A DNA stretch of 64,000 nucleotides from Octadecabacter antarcticus 307 (GTDB lineage: Bacteria > Pseudomonadota > Alphaproteobacteria > Rhodobacterales > Rhodobacteraceae): assembly GCF_000155675.2 (NCBI RefSeq), contig NC_020911.1, forward strand, positions 1,726,501-1,790,500, given 5' to 3'. Shown here in pieces: positions 17,188 to 25,182 of this stretch. The position numbers and the translations under genes were made by a program. The notes beneath the pieces are model-generated. The model did not search any database. It was not told the DNA's origin and was given only the letters and a program-made list of their open reading frames with translations. Positions within the stretch are counted from its first letter, which is position 1, and each line of letters begins with the position of its first letter.

Positions 17188-17484
17188 TCAGGAATTACTG
17201 TCATCGGTGTCAAGCTCAGCTTCGTAACCCGCGGACGTAGAGGCGAACGCAATATCTGTTGCACTGACAATGGCGTCATCAAAGACAACCAGCGCCGTTC
17301 TGGTGTCGGCGTCAGCAGTTACTGTTAGAACCCCATCGACGCCGCTCATCGCTGATTCAACGATGAAGGGGCAGCTGGCACAAGTCATGCCGGGAGCTGA
17401 GAATGTGACTGTTTGCTCTGCCGCAAAGACAGGGGCGGCAGCCATAAAGCCAATCAGGGCGAAAACGGAGGTGCGGAGTTTCAT
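17188..17484 (-). CDS. merP: Periplasmic mercury-binding protein MerP
   Basis: 98 residues from ATG 17482-17484. Signal peptide MKLRTSVFALIGFMAAAPVFA, then a heavy-metal-associated domain with GMTCASCPF, whose two Cys bind Hg(II) in the periplasm and pass it to MerT. Eleven bases downstream of merT on the same strand. Confidence 0.95.
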   Translation of the reverse strand: MKLRTSVFALIGFMAAAPVFAAEQTVTFSAPGMTCASCPFIVESAMSGVDGVLTVTADADTRTALVVFDDAIVSATDIAFASTSAGYEAELDTDDSNS

Positions 17485-17495
17485 TATATGTCCTT

Positions 17496-17900
17496 TCACA
17501 GACCAAGAAGAATGGGGGCGACGACCGGCGCGATCCAGCTCCAGAACAGCGCGATCACGATAAGAAGTGTTGATGCCCAAAGCGCAGATTTAACCAGCCG
17601 GTTAGGAAGTGGTCGCGCACAGGTGTCGCCCTCTGCACAGGTCTTGGGCTTGCGATAAACCATCCAGTAGCCATAGCCGAGGAACCCCAGCGTAATCACA
17701 ATGAAGATTGGCTTGTAGGGTTCAAGCGCTGTCAAATTGCCAATCCATGCACCGGACACGCCAAGACTAAATAGGATCAACGGAACAATGCAGCACGTTG
17801 AAGCTGCAAGAGCACCAAGAATGCCGCCCGCAGCAATCATGCGTGCCTTTCGGCTGTCAGGGTCGCTCTGGTTTAGGTCAACGTCTAGGGTGTCAGTCAT
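17496..17900 (-). CDS. merT: Mercuric transport protein MerT
   Basis: 134 residues, three membrane helices. AASTCCIVPLILFSLGVSG in the first helix has the vicinal Cys pair; KTCAEGDTCARP on the cytoplasmic loop has the second pair. It accepts Hg(II) from MerP and delivers it to MerA. First gene of the operon, under the MerR-type promoter at 17942-17956. Confidence 0.95.
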   Translation of the reverse strand: MTDTLDVDLNQSDPDSRKARMIAAGGILGALAASTCCIVPLILFSLGVSGAWIGNLTALEPYKPIFIVITLGFLGYGYWMVYRKPKTCAEGDTCARPLPNRLVKSALWASTLLIVIALFWSWIAPVVAPILLGL

Positions 17901-17941
17901 GCAAGCACTGGCAATTTAGGTTTCTTAATGTAGGATGCGGT

Positions 17942-17956
17942 CTGTAGCCACTACAG
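17942..17956. promoter_or_regulatory. MerR operator in the merT promoter
   Basis: A perfect palindrome CTGTAG-CCA-CTACAG lies between merT and merR. On the merT strand it is directly preceded by TTGCTT (-35) and followed, about 19 bases on, by CATCCT/TACATT-like -10 sequences. A long spacer holding the dyad is the layout that MerR untwists when it binds Hg(II). Confidence 0.8.
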
Positions 17957-17974
17957 AAGCAAGAGGTTTTTTCG

Positions 17975-18394
17975 ATGTCCGACTTCACGAACGCGCGAGG
18001 TTATCCGATTGGCGAAATGTCCAAGCGCACTGGCGTAAATATTGAAACAATCCGATACTACGAGCGCATTAAAATCATGCCGCAGCCGGATCGCACAGAA
18101 GGGGGCAACCGCCAGTATAACCACGACCAGCTTAAGCGGCTGTCATTCATCAAAACATCGCGTGAACTTGGGTTCAGCATTGATGAAATCCGTGCATTGC
18201 TGGAAATGGTGGACCGGCAAGATTTTACGTGCGGCGAGGTGCATGGATTGACCATTGGGCATCTAGCCTCTATGTGCGAAAAAATCAAAGGGCTGCGGAA
18301 GTTGGAGAAAGCGCTTGTAGGAATGGCGGCAGAGTGCAGCCAAGGCGATGTGCCAGAATGTCCTATTCTGGAGACGCTGTTTGAGGCACGGTGA
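17975..18394 (+). CDS. merR: Mercury-responsive regulator MerR
   Basis: 139 residues: N-terminal winged helix (YPIGEMSKRTGVNIETIRYY), a long dimerisation helix, and Cys at about 86, 121 and 129 (FTCGEV, ECSQGDVPECPI), the three Hg(II) ligands of MerR. Divergent from merT, with the operator at 17942-17956 between them, so it would repress both promoters and activate merT when mercury is present. Confidence 0.92.
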   Translation: MSDFTNARGYPIGEMSKRTGVNIETIRYYERIKIMPQPDRTEGGNRQYNHDQLKRLSFIKTSRELGFSIDEIRALLEMVDRQDFTCGEVHGLTIGHLASMCEKIKGLRKLEKALVGMAAECSQGDVPECPILETLFEAR

Positions 18395-18795
18395 ATTTAG
18401 GGTGCTACACCATTAGGCCGTGAGACTTAGCGGACATTGAATAACTCAAGGTCAACGGTCGGTTTATCCGCACTGCCGTCACTCGCCCTTGGTAAATGCT
18501 GCGCGATGCACGAATGGCCGGTCTGGGGAAGCTGCGGCGCGGCATCGGAGTGGTCGGCGGAAGTCAGCTATGGGCCGTGTGTGACGCTGCATGATTAGAT
18601 TGATGGTGGCGATGCTGTGGAGCGGCTAAGGTCCGCAGTGAGCCCAATGTACTCTACTTCTGCAACGCAGTGGAGGGCGGCGAAGGGCGGTTGTATGTGT
18701 TCATCGGTGAGTTTTAAAGACTGCTCCACATTGACTTCCTTACGCAAAAGAATACACAACATATATTATGTTATGTAATTTAGGGAGGCAATGAC
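18395..18795. other. Intergenic stretch with dispersed repeat and promoter of the next pair
   Basis: No gene seen. A divergent copy of the genome-dispersed repeat is at 18494-18536 (AAATGCTGCGCGATGCACGA and beyond). TTGACT at 18731 is a possible -35 element, and AGGGAGG at 18782 is a strong ribosome site for the gene at 18796. Confidence 0.5.
18758..18772. promoter_or_regulatory. Perfect palindrome, candidate TetR operator
   Basis: AACATA-TAT-TATGTT lies 24 bases upstream of the membrane protein-TetR gene pair. TetR-family repressors commonly bind 15-20 bp palindromes overlapping their own promoter, so this is the likely autoregulatory site. Confidence 0.6.
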
Positions 18796-19167
18796 ATGAA
18801 CATGTGGTTTCTGGCTGCGAGCGCAACCTCGTTTGCAATAACACTACTTCACATATTTGCCGGTGGTCCGATCTACGCGACTCCGATGTTGGCCGCAAAA
18901 GAACTTGACGCAGTCGTTAGGTACCTAAACTACTATTGTTGGCATTTGGTTTCGATCAGCGTGACGCTTATGGCAGCTGCTTTTGCATGGTCGGGTCTCG
19001 TCGATGATGCGTGGGAAGCTGCCATTATAGGAACCGTCACGGCTACCGCCTATTGTGTCTGGGGACTTGCATTGGTGACCATCAAACGACAGCGTTTTCG
19101 CGATATGCCACAGGGTTGGTTGTTTCTACCTGTCGCCGTACTGGGGCTATTCGGGATCATAGGATGA
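18796..19167 (+). CDS. Four-helix membrane protein
   Basis: 123 residues, almost entirely membrane: FLAASATSFAITLLHIFAGG, then three further hydrophobic segments ending GWLFLPVAVLGLFGIIG. Strong AGGGAGG site upstream. Its end overlaps the start of a TetR regulator. The position of His and polar residues in helix 1 resembles small uncharacterised roseobacter membrane proteins. Possibly a transporter or stress protein under control of its partner; unknown. Confidence 0.65.
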   Translation: MNMWFLAASATSFAITLLHIFAGGPIYATPMLAAKELDAVVRYLNYYCWHLVSISVTLMAAAFAWSGLVDDAWEAAIIGTVTATAYCVWGLALVTIKRQRFRDMPQGWLFLPVAVLGLFGIIG

Positions 19168-19733
19168 TGCCTGCGCGGTTCACAAAAGATGATTGGCTAG
19201 CTTTTGGGTTGAGCCAGTTGGCTTCTGACGGCCCAGACGCGCTTAAGCTCAGTGCGCTTTGTGCCGCCGCACATAAAACGATTGGGTCGTTTTACCATCA
19301 CTTCAAGGATCAACCCGCCTACTTTGAGGCTCTGTTGGAGTACTGGAAAAAGAAAAACACCGGCGATATAATTGAACAACTTTCAGCGCTCCCTGACAGC
19401 ATTGGCAAAGCAAAACATTTAAAAATCATTGCCATGGCAATGGATCAAACAGAAGATGTTGGCATTCGTATTTTGGCCCAGAAAAACGCGATAGCTTCCG
19501 GTGTCGTGACTGCGGTCGATCAGATGCGGATCGAATTCATGAAAAGCCTCTATCAGGATCAACTGGATCTATCTGAGCAGGATGCCCAACTTCTGGCCCA
19601 GCTCGAATACGCGGCCTTCGTGGGAACCCAAACCATATGGCCCAACAGTCCAATTGAACATGGCCAGTCCCTCTCAGCGCTATTCCATAAGTTAGTCAAG
19701 GCGCGCTACGCAGCTGAGTCGCCAAGGTCGTAG
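19164..19733 (+). CDS. TetR-family transcriptional regulator
   Basis: 189 residues from ATG 19164. The N-terminal helix-turn-helix is recognisable in LKLSALCAAAHKTIGSFYHHF, the rest is a helical ligand-binding domain. Its start overlaps the end of the membrane protein gene by four bases, so they form one transcript probably repressed through the palindrome at 18758-18772. Ligand unknown. Confidence 0.8.
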   Translation: MMPARFTKDDWLAFGLSQLASDGPDALKLSALCAAAHKTIGSFYHHFKDQPAYFEALLEYWKKKNTGDIIEQLSALPDSIGKAKHLKIIAMAMDQTEDVGIRILAQKNAIASGVVTAVDQMRIEFMKSLYQDQLDLSEQDAQLLAQLEYAAFVGTQTIWPNSPIEHGQSLSALFHKLVKARYAAESPRS

Positions 19734-19927
19734 GATTAGCAATTGTACCTCCCCTCCTTTGAAGGGAGCCGCCTCAATATTTATGAGGATGAGAGCCATT
19801 CAACGCCAGAATTGAACCTTTTGCTCCGCTGGCCCTCGCAATTCTCGTCGACCCGACCACAGCAAGCGGTCGTTAGAGCACGTAAAGCTAAGGGCAGAAA
19901 AGTCCGCTGACTGACGTTTTAGCCCAT

Positions 19928-19968
19928 AAATGCTGCGCTCTGCACGAATGGCTGCAATGGCGGGCTGC
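19928..19968 (-). repeat. Dispersed intergenic repeat copy
   Basis: In reverse orientation this 41-base stretch closely matches 7751-7789 and 40001-40033; its core is TTCGTGCAGAGCGCAGCATT. It fills most of a 290-base gap between two convergent genes. At 19988-20010 a second short module (GTGAAGGTCTGCAAAGGGCG) is shared with 39959-39982. Confidence 0.7.
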
Positions 19969-20023
19969 ATCTCAGCCCCGTAGAGTGGTGGTGAAGGTCT
20001 GCAAAGGGCGCCGATAGCGCCGG

Positions 20024-20941
20024 TTAGGCTGGTTTGTTTCGCCGACGTTCTCGCCAAACGACCAACACCCCGCCGACGACGATTAGGATCGAGCCAGGGA
20101 AGAGGTCCTGTATTGGCGCTTCGCCAAAGAACACCCAGCCGAAAAAGAACGCCATCGGAATGCCGAAATAGCTAAATGGGGCAAGGTTGCTTTGTTCAGT
20201 CATCCTGAATGATACAATCAGAAGCAATACAGCGGTTCCCCCAAACCCTCCCATTGCCACAATCCACGCGAGATCGGACGCAGATTGGACAGTCGAAAAA
20301 CCACCGAGGAGCAGCGCAAGCACTACCGATCCGACAACGGCAAAGCCCGTGGAATACAAGTTGACCAGTGTGCTTGGCACTTCTTCATCGATTAGCCGTG
20401 CCGTTACTCCAGTCAGCGCGTAGAGCGCAGCGGCACCCAGTGGTAAGAGGGACGCCAAAATAAATGTCTCACGCCTCGGACCTATCACCATCACAACGCC
20501 TACAAAGCCAATCAGCACTGCGACCCAACGGATTAAACCTACTCGCTCCCCCAGTAGCAGCACCGCAAAGGCCGTCATGAAAAGCCCGCTGGAATAGGAA
20601 ATTGTCGTTGCACTGGCGAAGGCTATCAGGCCCAGAGATAGATAGAACATTAACTGGGCAAAAGTGACTATCAGACCCCGCGCGCAGATCAAGCCCCATT
20701 GGCGGACACGCAGACGACGGCCGCTTCGGTGCCAGGCGGGCGATGACCAAAGCGCGATAAAGCTGGGTACCAGTCCAAAGATATTGCGGTACGCGGACAG
20801 TTCCGCCGCACCATAATCAGCAGACAGACGTTTGATGACCAACCCCATCAGATCAAAAAATACAAGAGAAACAAGACTGAGAACAACCGCTAGGGTGACA
20901 GACCCAGTCGGGATTACCGGTTTTTTCCTGACATCGGCCAT
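20024..20941 (-). CDS. DMT-family (EamA) transporter
   Basis: 305 residues with ten predicted membrane helices in two EamA repeats: LAVVLSLVSLVFFDLMGLVI begins the first, ALTGVTARLIDEEVPSTLVN the second. C-terminus is cytoplasmic and basic (WRERRRNKP). Family members export or import amino acids, nucleobases or other metabolites; substrate cannot be inferred. Alone, convergent with the TetR gene. Confidence 0.85.
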   Translation of the reverse strand: MADVRKKPVIPTGSVTLAVVLSLVSLVFFDLMGLVIKRLSADYGAAELSAYRNIFGLVPSFIALWSSPAWHRSGRRLRVRQWGLICARGLIVTFAQLMFYLSLGLIAFASATTISYSSGLFMTAFAVLLLGERVGLIRWVAVLIGFVGVVMVIGPRRETFILASLLPLGAAALYALTGVTARLIDEEVPSTLVNLYSTGFAVVGSVVLALLLGGFSTVQSASDLAWIVAMGGFGGTAVLLLIVSFRMTEQSNLAPFSYFGIPMAFFFGWVFFGEAPIQDLFPGSILIVVGGVLVVWRERRRNKPA

Positions 20942-21405
20942 TCAACAGTCCTGTGCGGCATCTCCTATATCAACAGTATCTATAAAGTATCAACAGTATC
21001 TATAAAGGGCTGCCTTTGACATTCAGTTTGTGACACGCAGAGGCGGTAAAAAATCGTTGGCGTGTAAACATTCAATTTTTTCTCTTGCTGCGAACGGCAG
21101 AAAAGTCGGCTGACCGACCATAAAGCCGAGGAAATGCTGCGCGTGTACGAATGTCAGAAGTGCTAAAGCTGCGTCGCAGCGTCCCAAGGGGTGGCCAAAG
21201 TAGGCTCTGGGGCGTTCGTGTCATTCGACCCCAAGGGCGGGAACCGGACCTTCGCTGCAACTGTAACATTCTATGCCAACCGCAGAAAACCAGACATTGG
21301 AAGTCCGACAGCACCGTTCCCTGCGTTTAATGGGTTGCAAGTGTGGCTGGCTCCTTGATGATGGGTGAATTAAAAGTATTCACTCAATTTTTTGGAATCT
21401 ATCAA
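20942..21405. other. Intergenic stretch upstream of the Gabija-like pair
   Basis: No gene seen. A 20-bp unit TATCAACAGTATCTATAAAG is tandemly duplicated at 20968-20987 and 20988-21007. A partial dispersed repeat (AAATGCTGCGCGTGTACGAA) is at 21132-21153. The A/T-rich end (21361-21405) probably contains the promoter of the defence genes. Confidence 0.5.
20968..21007 (+). repeat. Tandem duplication of a 20-bp unit
   Basis: Two exact adjacent copies of TATCAACAGTATCTATAAAG just upstream of the exporter gene. Could be recent slippage or a duplicated regulator site. Confidence 0.75.
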
Positions 21406-23160
21406 ATGCGTATCGCACACATTTCAATTTTGGAATTCAGGGGCATTAAATCACTTGAGTGGTCACCGTCACCGAACGTGAATTGCCTTATCGGTCCAGG
21501 TGATTCCTGCAAGACAACTGTATTGGATGCTATTGAAATCGGCTTAAACCCACGCTTCGGGTTCTCCGGGAGTGATCCCGACTTGTTTGGTTGCGATCCA
21601 GCAAGCAAACCAGAAATTTGCCTCACTCTCGTTCAGCTTCCAGAAGAATTAATTGTTGAGCATAGGTACGGTTTATTTTTGCGTGGTTGGAGCGACGCAG
21701 ACAGAAAAATCAACGACGAACGAGCCGAGGGCGATATTCTGGCCCTAACTGTAAAAGCATCACTTGATCCGGACACGCTCGAATGGCGTTGGGAAATTTT
21801 CAATGAACGCCTCGAAGGCGAGCCTCCGCGTTTCGGATTCAAAGACGCCAAGTTGACGGCCCCCAACCGGCTTGGGGAATACGCAGACCGTCATCTCACA
21901 TGGGGTCGAAGCTCTGCGCTTGGTAGGCTTGAGAAGGGGCCGAATGCATCGGAGCTACTGGCCACTTCAGTTAGGCAAGCAAAGACATCGTTTGCTGCCG
22001 GAGATCGAACATCGTTCGACGATGTTGTTAAGTTGACGGAGAAGGTTGGTGCAGATTTTATGGTGCCGAAGTCAGCGAGTTACGAGGCCCAATTGGACAT
22101 TCACTCTGGTATGCTGGCGTCCGGCGCGGTTTCTTTACACGATGGCGGCCTCCCGCTAAGGACGCTTGGTAGTGGATCGTCACGCCTGATGGTTGCCGGT
22201 CTGCAAAACTCAGGCCCAACTGAAAATATCATGCTTGTTGATGAGCTCGAATTTGGGTTGGAGCCTCATCGCATATTGCGCTTGTTGCGTTATTTGCGAT
22301 CTGGGTTCCCACAGGATGGGGATGCGCCGCCTATTGTCCACCAAACATTCCTGACGACACATTCTCCAGTTGTTGTTTGTGAATTGGATGTTGCAGAACT
22401 GTTTTGTGTTCGTAAAAACGCAGGCAGTATTGCAGTTAAATGCGCGCGGCCAGAGGAAGGAAAAGAGGATACGGCACAGCGGCACATTCGGTCCAGTCCA
22501 CATGCGTTCCTAGCCCCACGCTTGTTGATTGGTGAGGGGCGAACGGAGGTTGGTTTTTGGCGTGGCCTTGACGACCTTTGGTGTAATGAAGGCAAGGAGT
22601 CCTTCGCCTATCAGGGAGCCGTTGCGATTGATGGCGGCGGGAACGACAATGCTGTAAAGCTTGGTCTGCATATGCAAAATCTCGGTTACCGCTGTTTCGT
22701 ATTGCTGGACTCTGATGTTGAGGTCTCAGCAGGCACCAAGCATGCCTTAAAGGAGATCGGAGCCCAAGTTTCTGAATGGTTAGACAACTGCGATATTGAA
22801 CGCAGGGTTTTTCTCGACGTTCCATGGGCAACTGTAACGGCAATAGTTAATTATGCCATCGAAGTCGTCGGCGAAGGAAAGGTTCTGAACAATCTTCACT
22901 TGGCTGCCCCAGAGGGGCCGGGCATTGATCGAGCGGCGCTAAACGCGCTTGTTGACACTGAGGATAATCGTAAACGGCTGGCAACGGCGGCCACTCTGAA
23001 AGTCGAAAAAAAGCCGGGCATCAAAGAAGATCGATCATGGTTCAAAGATATGACGCGTGGCGAGCAATTAGGAACAATTGTCTTCGGTTGTCTCAAAGAC
23101 ATTCCGGAGACCCCACTTGCGAAAACGATAAATGAAGTGAGGCAGTGGATTGATGCCTGA
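21406..23160 (+). CDS. gajA: Gabija-like GajA: OLD-family ATPase with TOPRIM nuclease domain
   Basis: 584 residues from ATG 21406 (MRIAHISILEFRGIKSLEW); upstream in-frame codons to 21343 lack family similarity. N-terminal ABC-type ATPase: a divergent Walker A, GPGDSCKTT at 30-38, signature LRTLGSGSSRLM near 255, Walker B IMLVDELE near 277, H-loop FLTTHSP near 320. C-terminal TOPRIM: LLIGEGRTE (Glu near 377) and LLDSDVE (Asp pair near 436). This is the layout of class 2 OLD nucleases such as GajA, which nick phage DNA when nucleotide levels fall. The helicase gene overlaps its end by eight bases, as in Gabija systems. The Cys in place of Gly before the Walker Lys is unusual. Confidence 0.82.
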   Translation: MRIAHISILEFRGIKSLEWSPSPNVNCLIGPGDSCKTTVLDAIEIGLNPRFGFSGSDPDLFGCDPASKPEICLTLVQLPEELIVEHRYGLFLRGWSDADRKINDERAEGDILALTVKASLDPDTLEWRWEIFNERLEGEPPRFGFKDAKLTAPNRLGEYADRHLTWGRSSALGRLEKGPNASELLATSVRQAKTSFAAGDRTSFDDVVKLTEKVGADFMVPKSASYEAQLDIHSGMLASGAVSLHDGGLPLRTLGSGSSRLMVAGLQNSGPTENIMLVDELEFGLEPHRILRLLRYLRSGFPQDGDAPPIVHQTFLTTHSPVVVCELDVAELFCVRKNAGSIAVKCARPEEGKEDTAQRHIRSSPHAFLAPRLLIGEGRTEVGFWRGLDDLWCNEGKESFAYQGAVAIDGGGNDNAVKLGLHMQNLGYRCFVLLDSDVEVSAGTKHALKEIGAQVSEWLDNCDIERRVFLDVPWATVTAIVNYAIEVVGEGKVLNNLHLAAPEGPGIDRAALNALVDTEDNRKRLATAATLKVEKKPGIKEDRSWFKDMTRGEQLGTIVFGCLKDIPETPLAKTINEVRQWIDA

Positions 23161-24607
23161 GCTTTCCCAAGAGGAAGTCACGGCCATCATTCGTGCGACG
23201 AAAGCAGGCAGCGTGATTGCGGCTGCCGGATGCGGGAAAACTGAGCAAATCGTGCGGACGGTGAAAGCTATTAGCGATGATCCGGAAGTGTCGAGGCGCT
23301 GCCTTATTCTTACACATACATTTGCGGGCGTTGATGTACTGCAAAAGCGGCTACGCAAGCTAAACGTGCCAGCGTCGTCCTATCAGCTCGATACAATCGC
23401 GAGTTGGTGTCTGCGGTTTGCGAAAAGCTACCCAAATACTTCGGGGATCAAAAAGACTAATCCTCAAAGCAACAATGACTGGGCAGCAGTCTATCCCGCT
23501 GCGGTCAAGCTGCTTGAATTGGGTGGCATCGATGACGTGATCTTTGCTACGTACGCTTGCGTTTTCGTCGATGAGTATCAGGACTGTAGCGCGCACCAGC
23601 ATGAGTTAATCGTGGGGCTTAAGCAGCTTGTTCCTGTCTGTATTTTTGGGGACCCGCTGCAATCAATTTTCGAATTTGATGGCGTGGTAGATTGGGACGA
23701 TGTCGTTGAAAAGGATTTTCCCAATATCGCAAAGTTGACTACGCCGTGGCGCTGGAAGAACGAAAATGCCAACTCAGAGCTTGGACAGAAGCTGGTCGAG
23801 ATGAGAGAGCAGATCGAAGCGGGTGCCCCCTTAGGTTTCCGTAAGGACGAAAGTGGTATTCAGCGCCAATGGCTACCAGATGATCCAGGATTTCGGTCCG
23901 GAAAAGTCAGGAGAATATGCCTCGAAACCATAGATTTGGAAGGCACGTTAGTGGTCGTGGCGCAGTCCGCATCCGAGGCAAGTCGGGAGAATATTGCCAA
24001 AAAGCTTGCGAAACAGAGGTTTGCCGTCGTTGAACCTCTTTCCTGCAAGCCGCTCGCCAAGCATGTCAAATTGATTGAGGAATCCAACAATGCGGGCAGG
24101 CTGTCTGCGGTCTTAAACTTTGTTAAGCTCTGCGTCGTCGGGCTTCGGGTTGATTTCGCGAACTCCGTTAATTCACACAAAAACGGCAAAAGTGCTGGTC
24201 GACTGAAATTCGGAGAGCTTATCGACGTCGGAGATCGCGTTACTAAGCCAGATGGGTTGATGCATGTGCTGGACCTTATTGAAGGAATTTTGGGCCGAAA
24301 CGACATTTTCCCGTATCGTCGCGAAATCCTCAGCATGATGCTCTCGGCACTTCGAACATCAAGAACCACAGGGGCTGCGCTTTCAGAAGCGGCAGGGGAT
24401 GTGGGAGCTAAGTCAAGGCACTTGGGGCGTCACGTTGCCAGAAGGTGCGTGGGTAGCACGCTCCTTCTGAAAGGCTTGGAATTCGAGCATGTAGTAATCG
24501 TGGAATACGCTGGGATGACCAAAGAGGATTGGTATGTCGCTCTCACGCGAGCGACAAAATCAGTTATCGTTTTGTCATCCTCTGCAATAGTTGTCTTTGC
24601 TAAATAG
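23153..24607 (+). CDS. gajB: Gabija-like GajB: UvrD/PcrA-type helicase
   Basis: 484 residues, close to known GajB length. Superfamily 1A motifs in order: AAAGCGKTE (I), FVDEYQD (II), GDPLQSIFEFDG (III), LTTPWRWK (IV), LLKGLEFEHVVIVE (V) and YVALTRATK (VI). The protein is shorter than housekeeping UvrD (about 720 residues), lacking large 1B/2B insertions. Its ATG lies inside the end of the GajA-like gene, implying translational coupling. Expected to act with the nuclease in recognising and degrading phage DNA. Confidence 0.82.
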   Translation: MPELSQEEVTAIIRATKAGSVIAAAGCGKTEQIVRTVKAISDDPEVSRRCLILTHTFAGVDVLQKRLRKLNVPASSYQLDTIASWCLRFAKSYPNTSGIKKTNPQSNNDWAAVYPAAVKLLELGGIDDVIFATYACVFVDEYQDCSAHQHELIVGLKQLVPVCIFGDPLQSIFEFDGVVDWDDVVEKDFPNIAKLTTPWRWKNENANSELGQKLVEMREQIEAGAPLGFRKDESGIQRQWLPDDPGFRSGKVRRICLETIDLEGTLVVVAQSASEASRENIAKKLAKQRFAVVEPLSCKPLAKHVKLIEESNNAGRLSAVLNFVKLCVVGLRVDFANSVNSHKNGKSAGRLKFGELIDVGDRVTKPDGLMHVLDLIEGILGRNDIFPYRREILSMMLSALRTSRTTGAALSEAAGDVGAKSRHLGRHVARRCVGSTLLLKGLEFEHVVIVEYAGMTKEDWYVALTRATKSVIVLSSSAIVVFAK

Positions 24608-25058
24608 CGACGCGCGTTTTGAGCTGCACTTAAAAACCAATGATTGTTTGCGCCCGCGGCGAAAGTCCGGTCTTGTGAAGCTGCACCCGACTTCGTCAAG
24701 TTCCGCTAAGGGCCGGAAGTGAAGCCCCCCCTGGCATGGTTCCTCCCCGCCCCCAAACGTATGCGGGGGGGCTAAGCGCGGCACTTCGCTAGCGAAAGTG
24801 GATTTTGTGGGGGAATCCACTTGGAATCCACCTGTCGCATAATATTCGGAAATTACGACTCATTATCAAAGGCTTGCGGAATCACGACGTCGGCGTGCTG
24901 GATTCTTTTGCGGAAGCCAGGGAATCCAGTTTGTGGAAGCCACCGCGCCGGAAGGCAGCCAGCGGAAGCCACCTGCTGGGAAGCCATTGAATCCACATCA
25001 GTTTTCCATTTGACAAAGCTGCCCCCCCTTGACCTATCTGTTGATCATCGAAGAATAG
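24608..25058. other. Intergenic stretch between defence genes and second prophage block
   Basis: No gene seen. A module GGCGAAAGTCCG (24658) recurs at 33578. From 24812 to 24995 the phrase GGAATCCAC or its variant GGAAGCCAC appears six times at irregular spacing. Confidence 0.45.
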
Positions 25059-25096
25059 CGCCTGCAGGTATCCCCTCGCAGGCGATTTCTTTTTTC
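25059..25096 (+). terminator. Rho-independent terminator-like hairpin
   Basis: CGCCTGC (25059-25065) pairs with GCAGGCG (25078-25084) over a 12-base loop, followed by ATTTCTTTTTT. It lies before the methyltransferase gene, so it may end transcription coming from the lost phage genes upstream or act as an attenuator. Confidence 0.65.
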
Positions 25097-25182
25097 TCCA
25101 CATCGCGGATGTTGATTCTGCCGCTGCCACTATTGGTCGCGCGCATCGCTCTGTCCGACCTGCCCAAAATGAAAGCTGCCAA

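Noticed and set aside
20968..21007. Tandem 20-bp repeat as a CRISPR-like array
   Set aside because: Two adjacent copies without spacers; no cas genes in the window.
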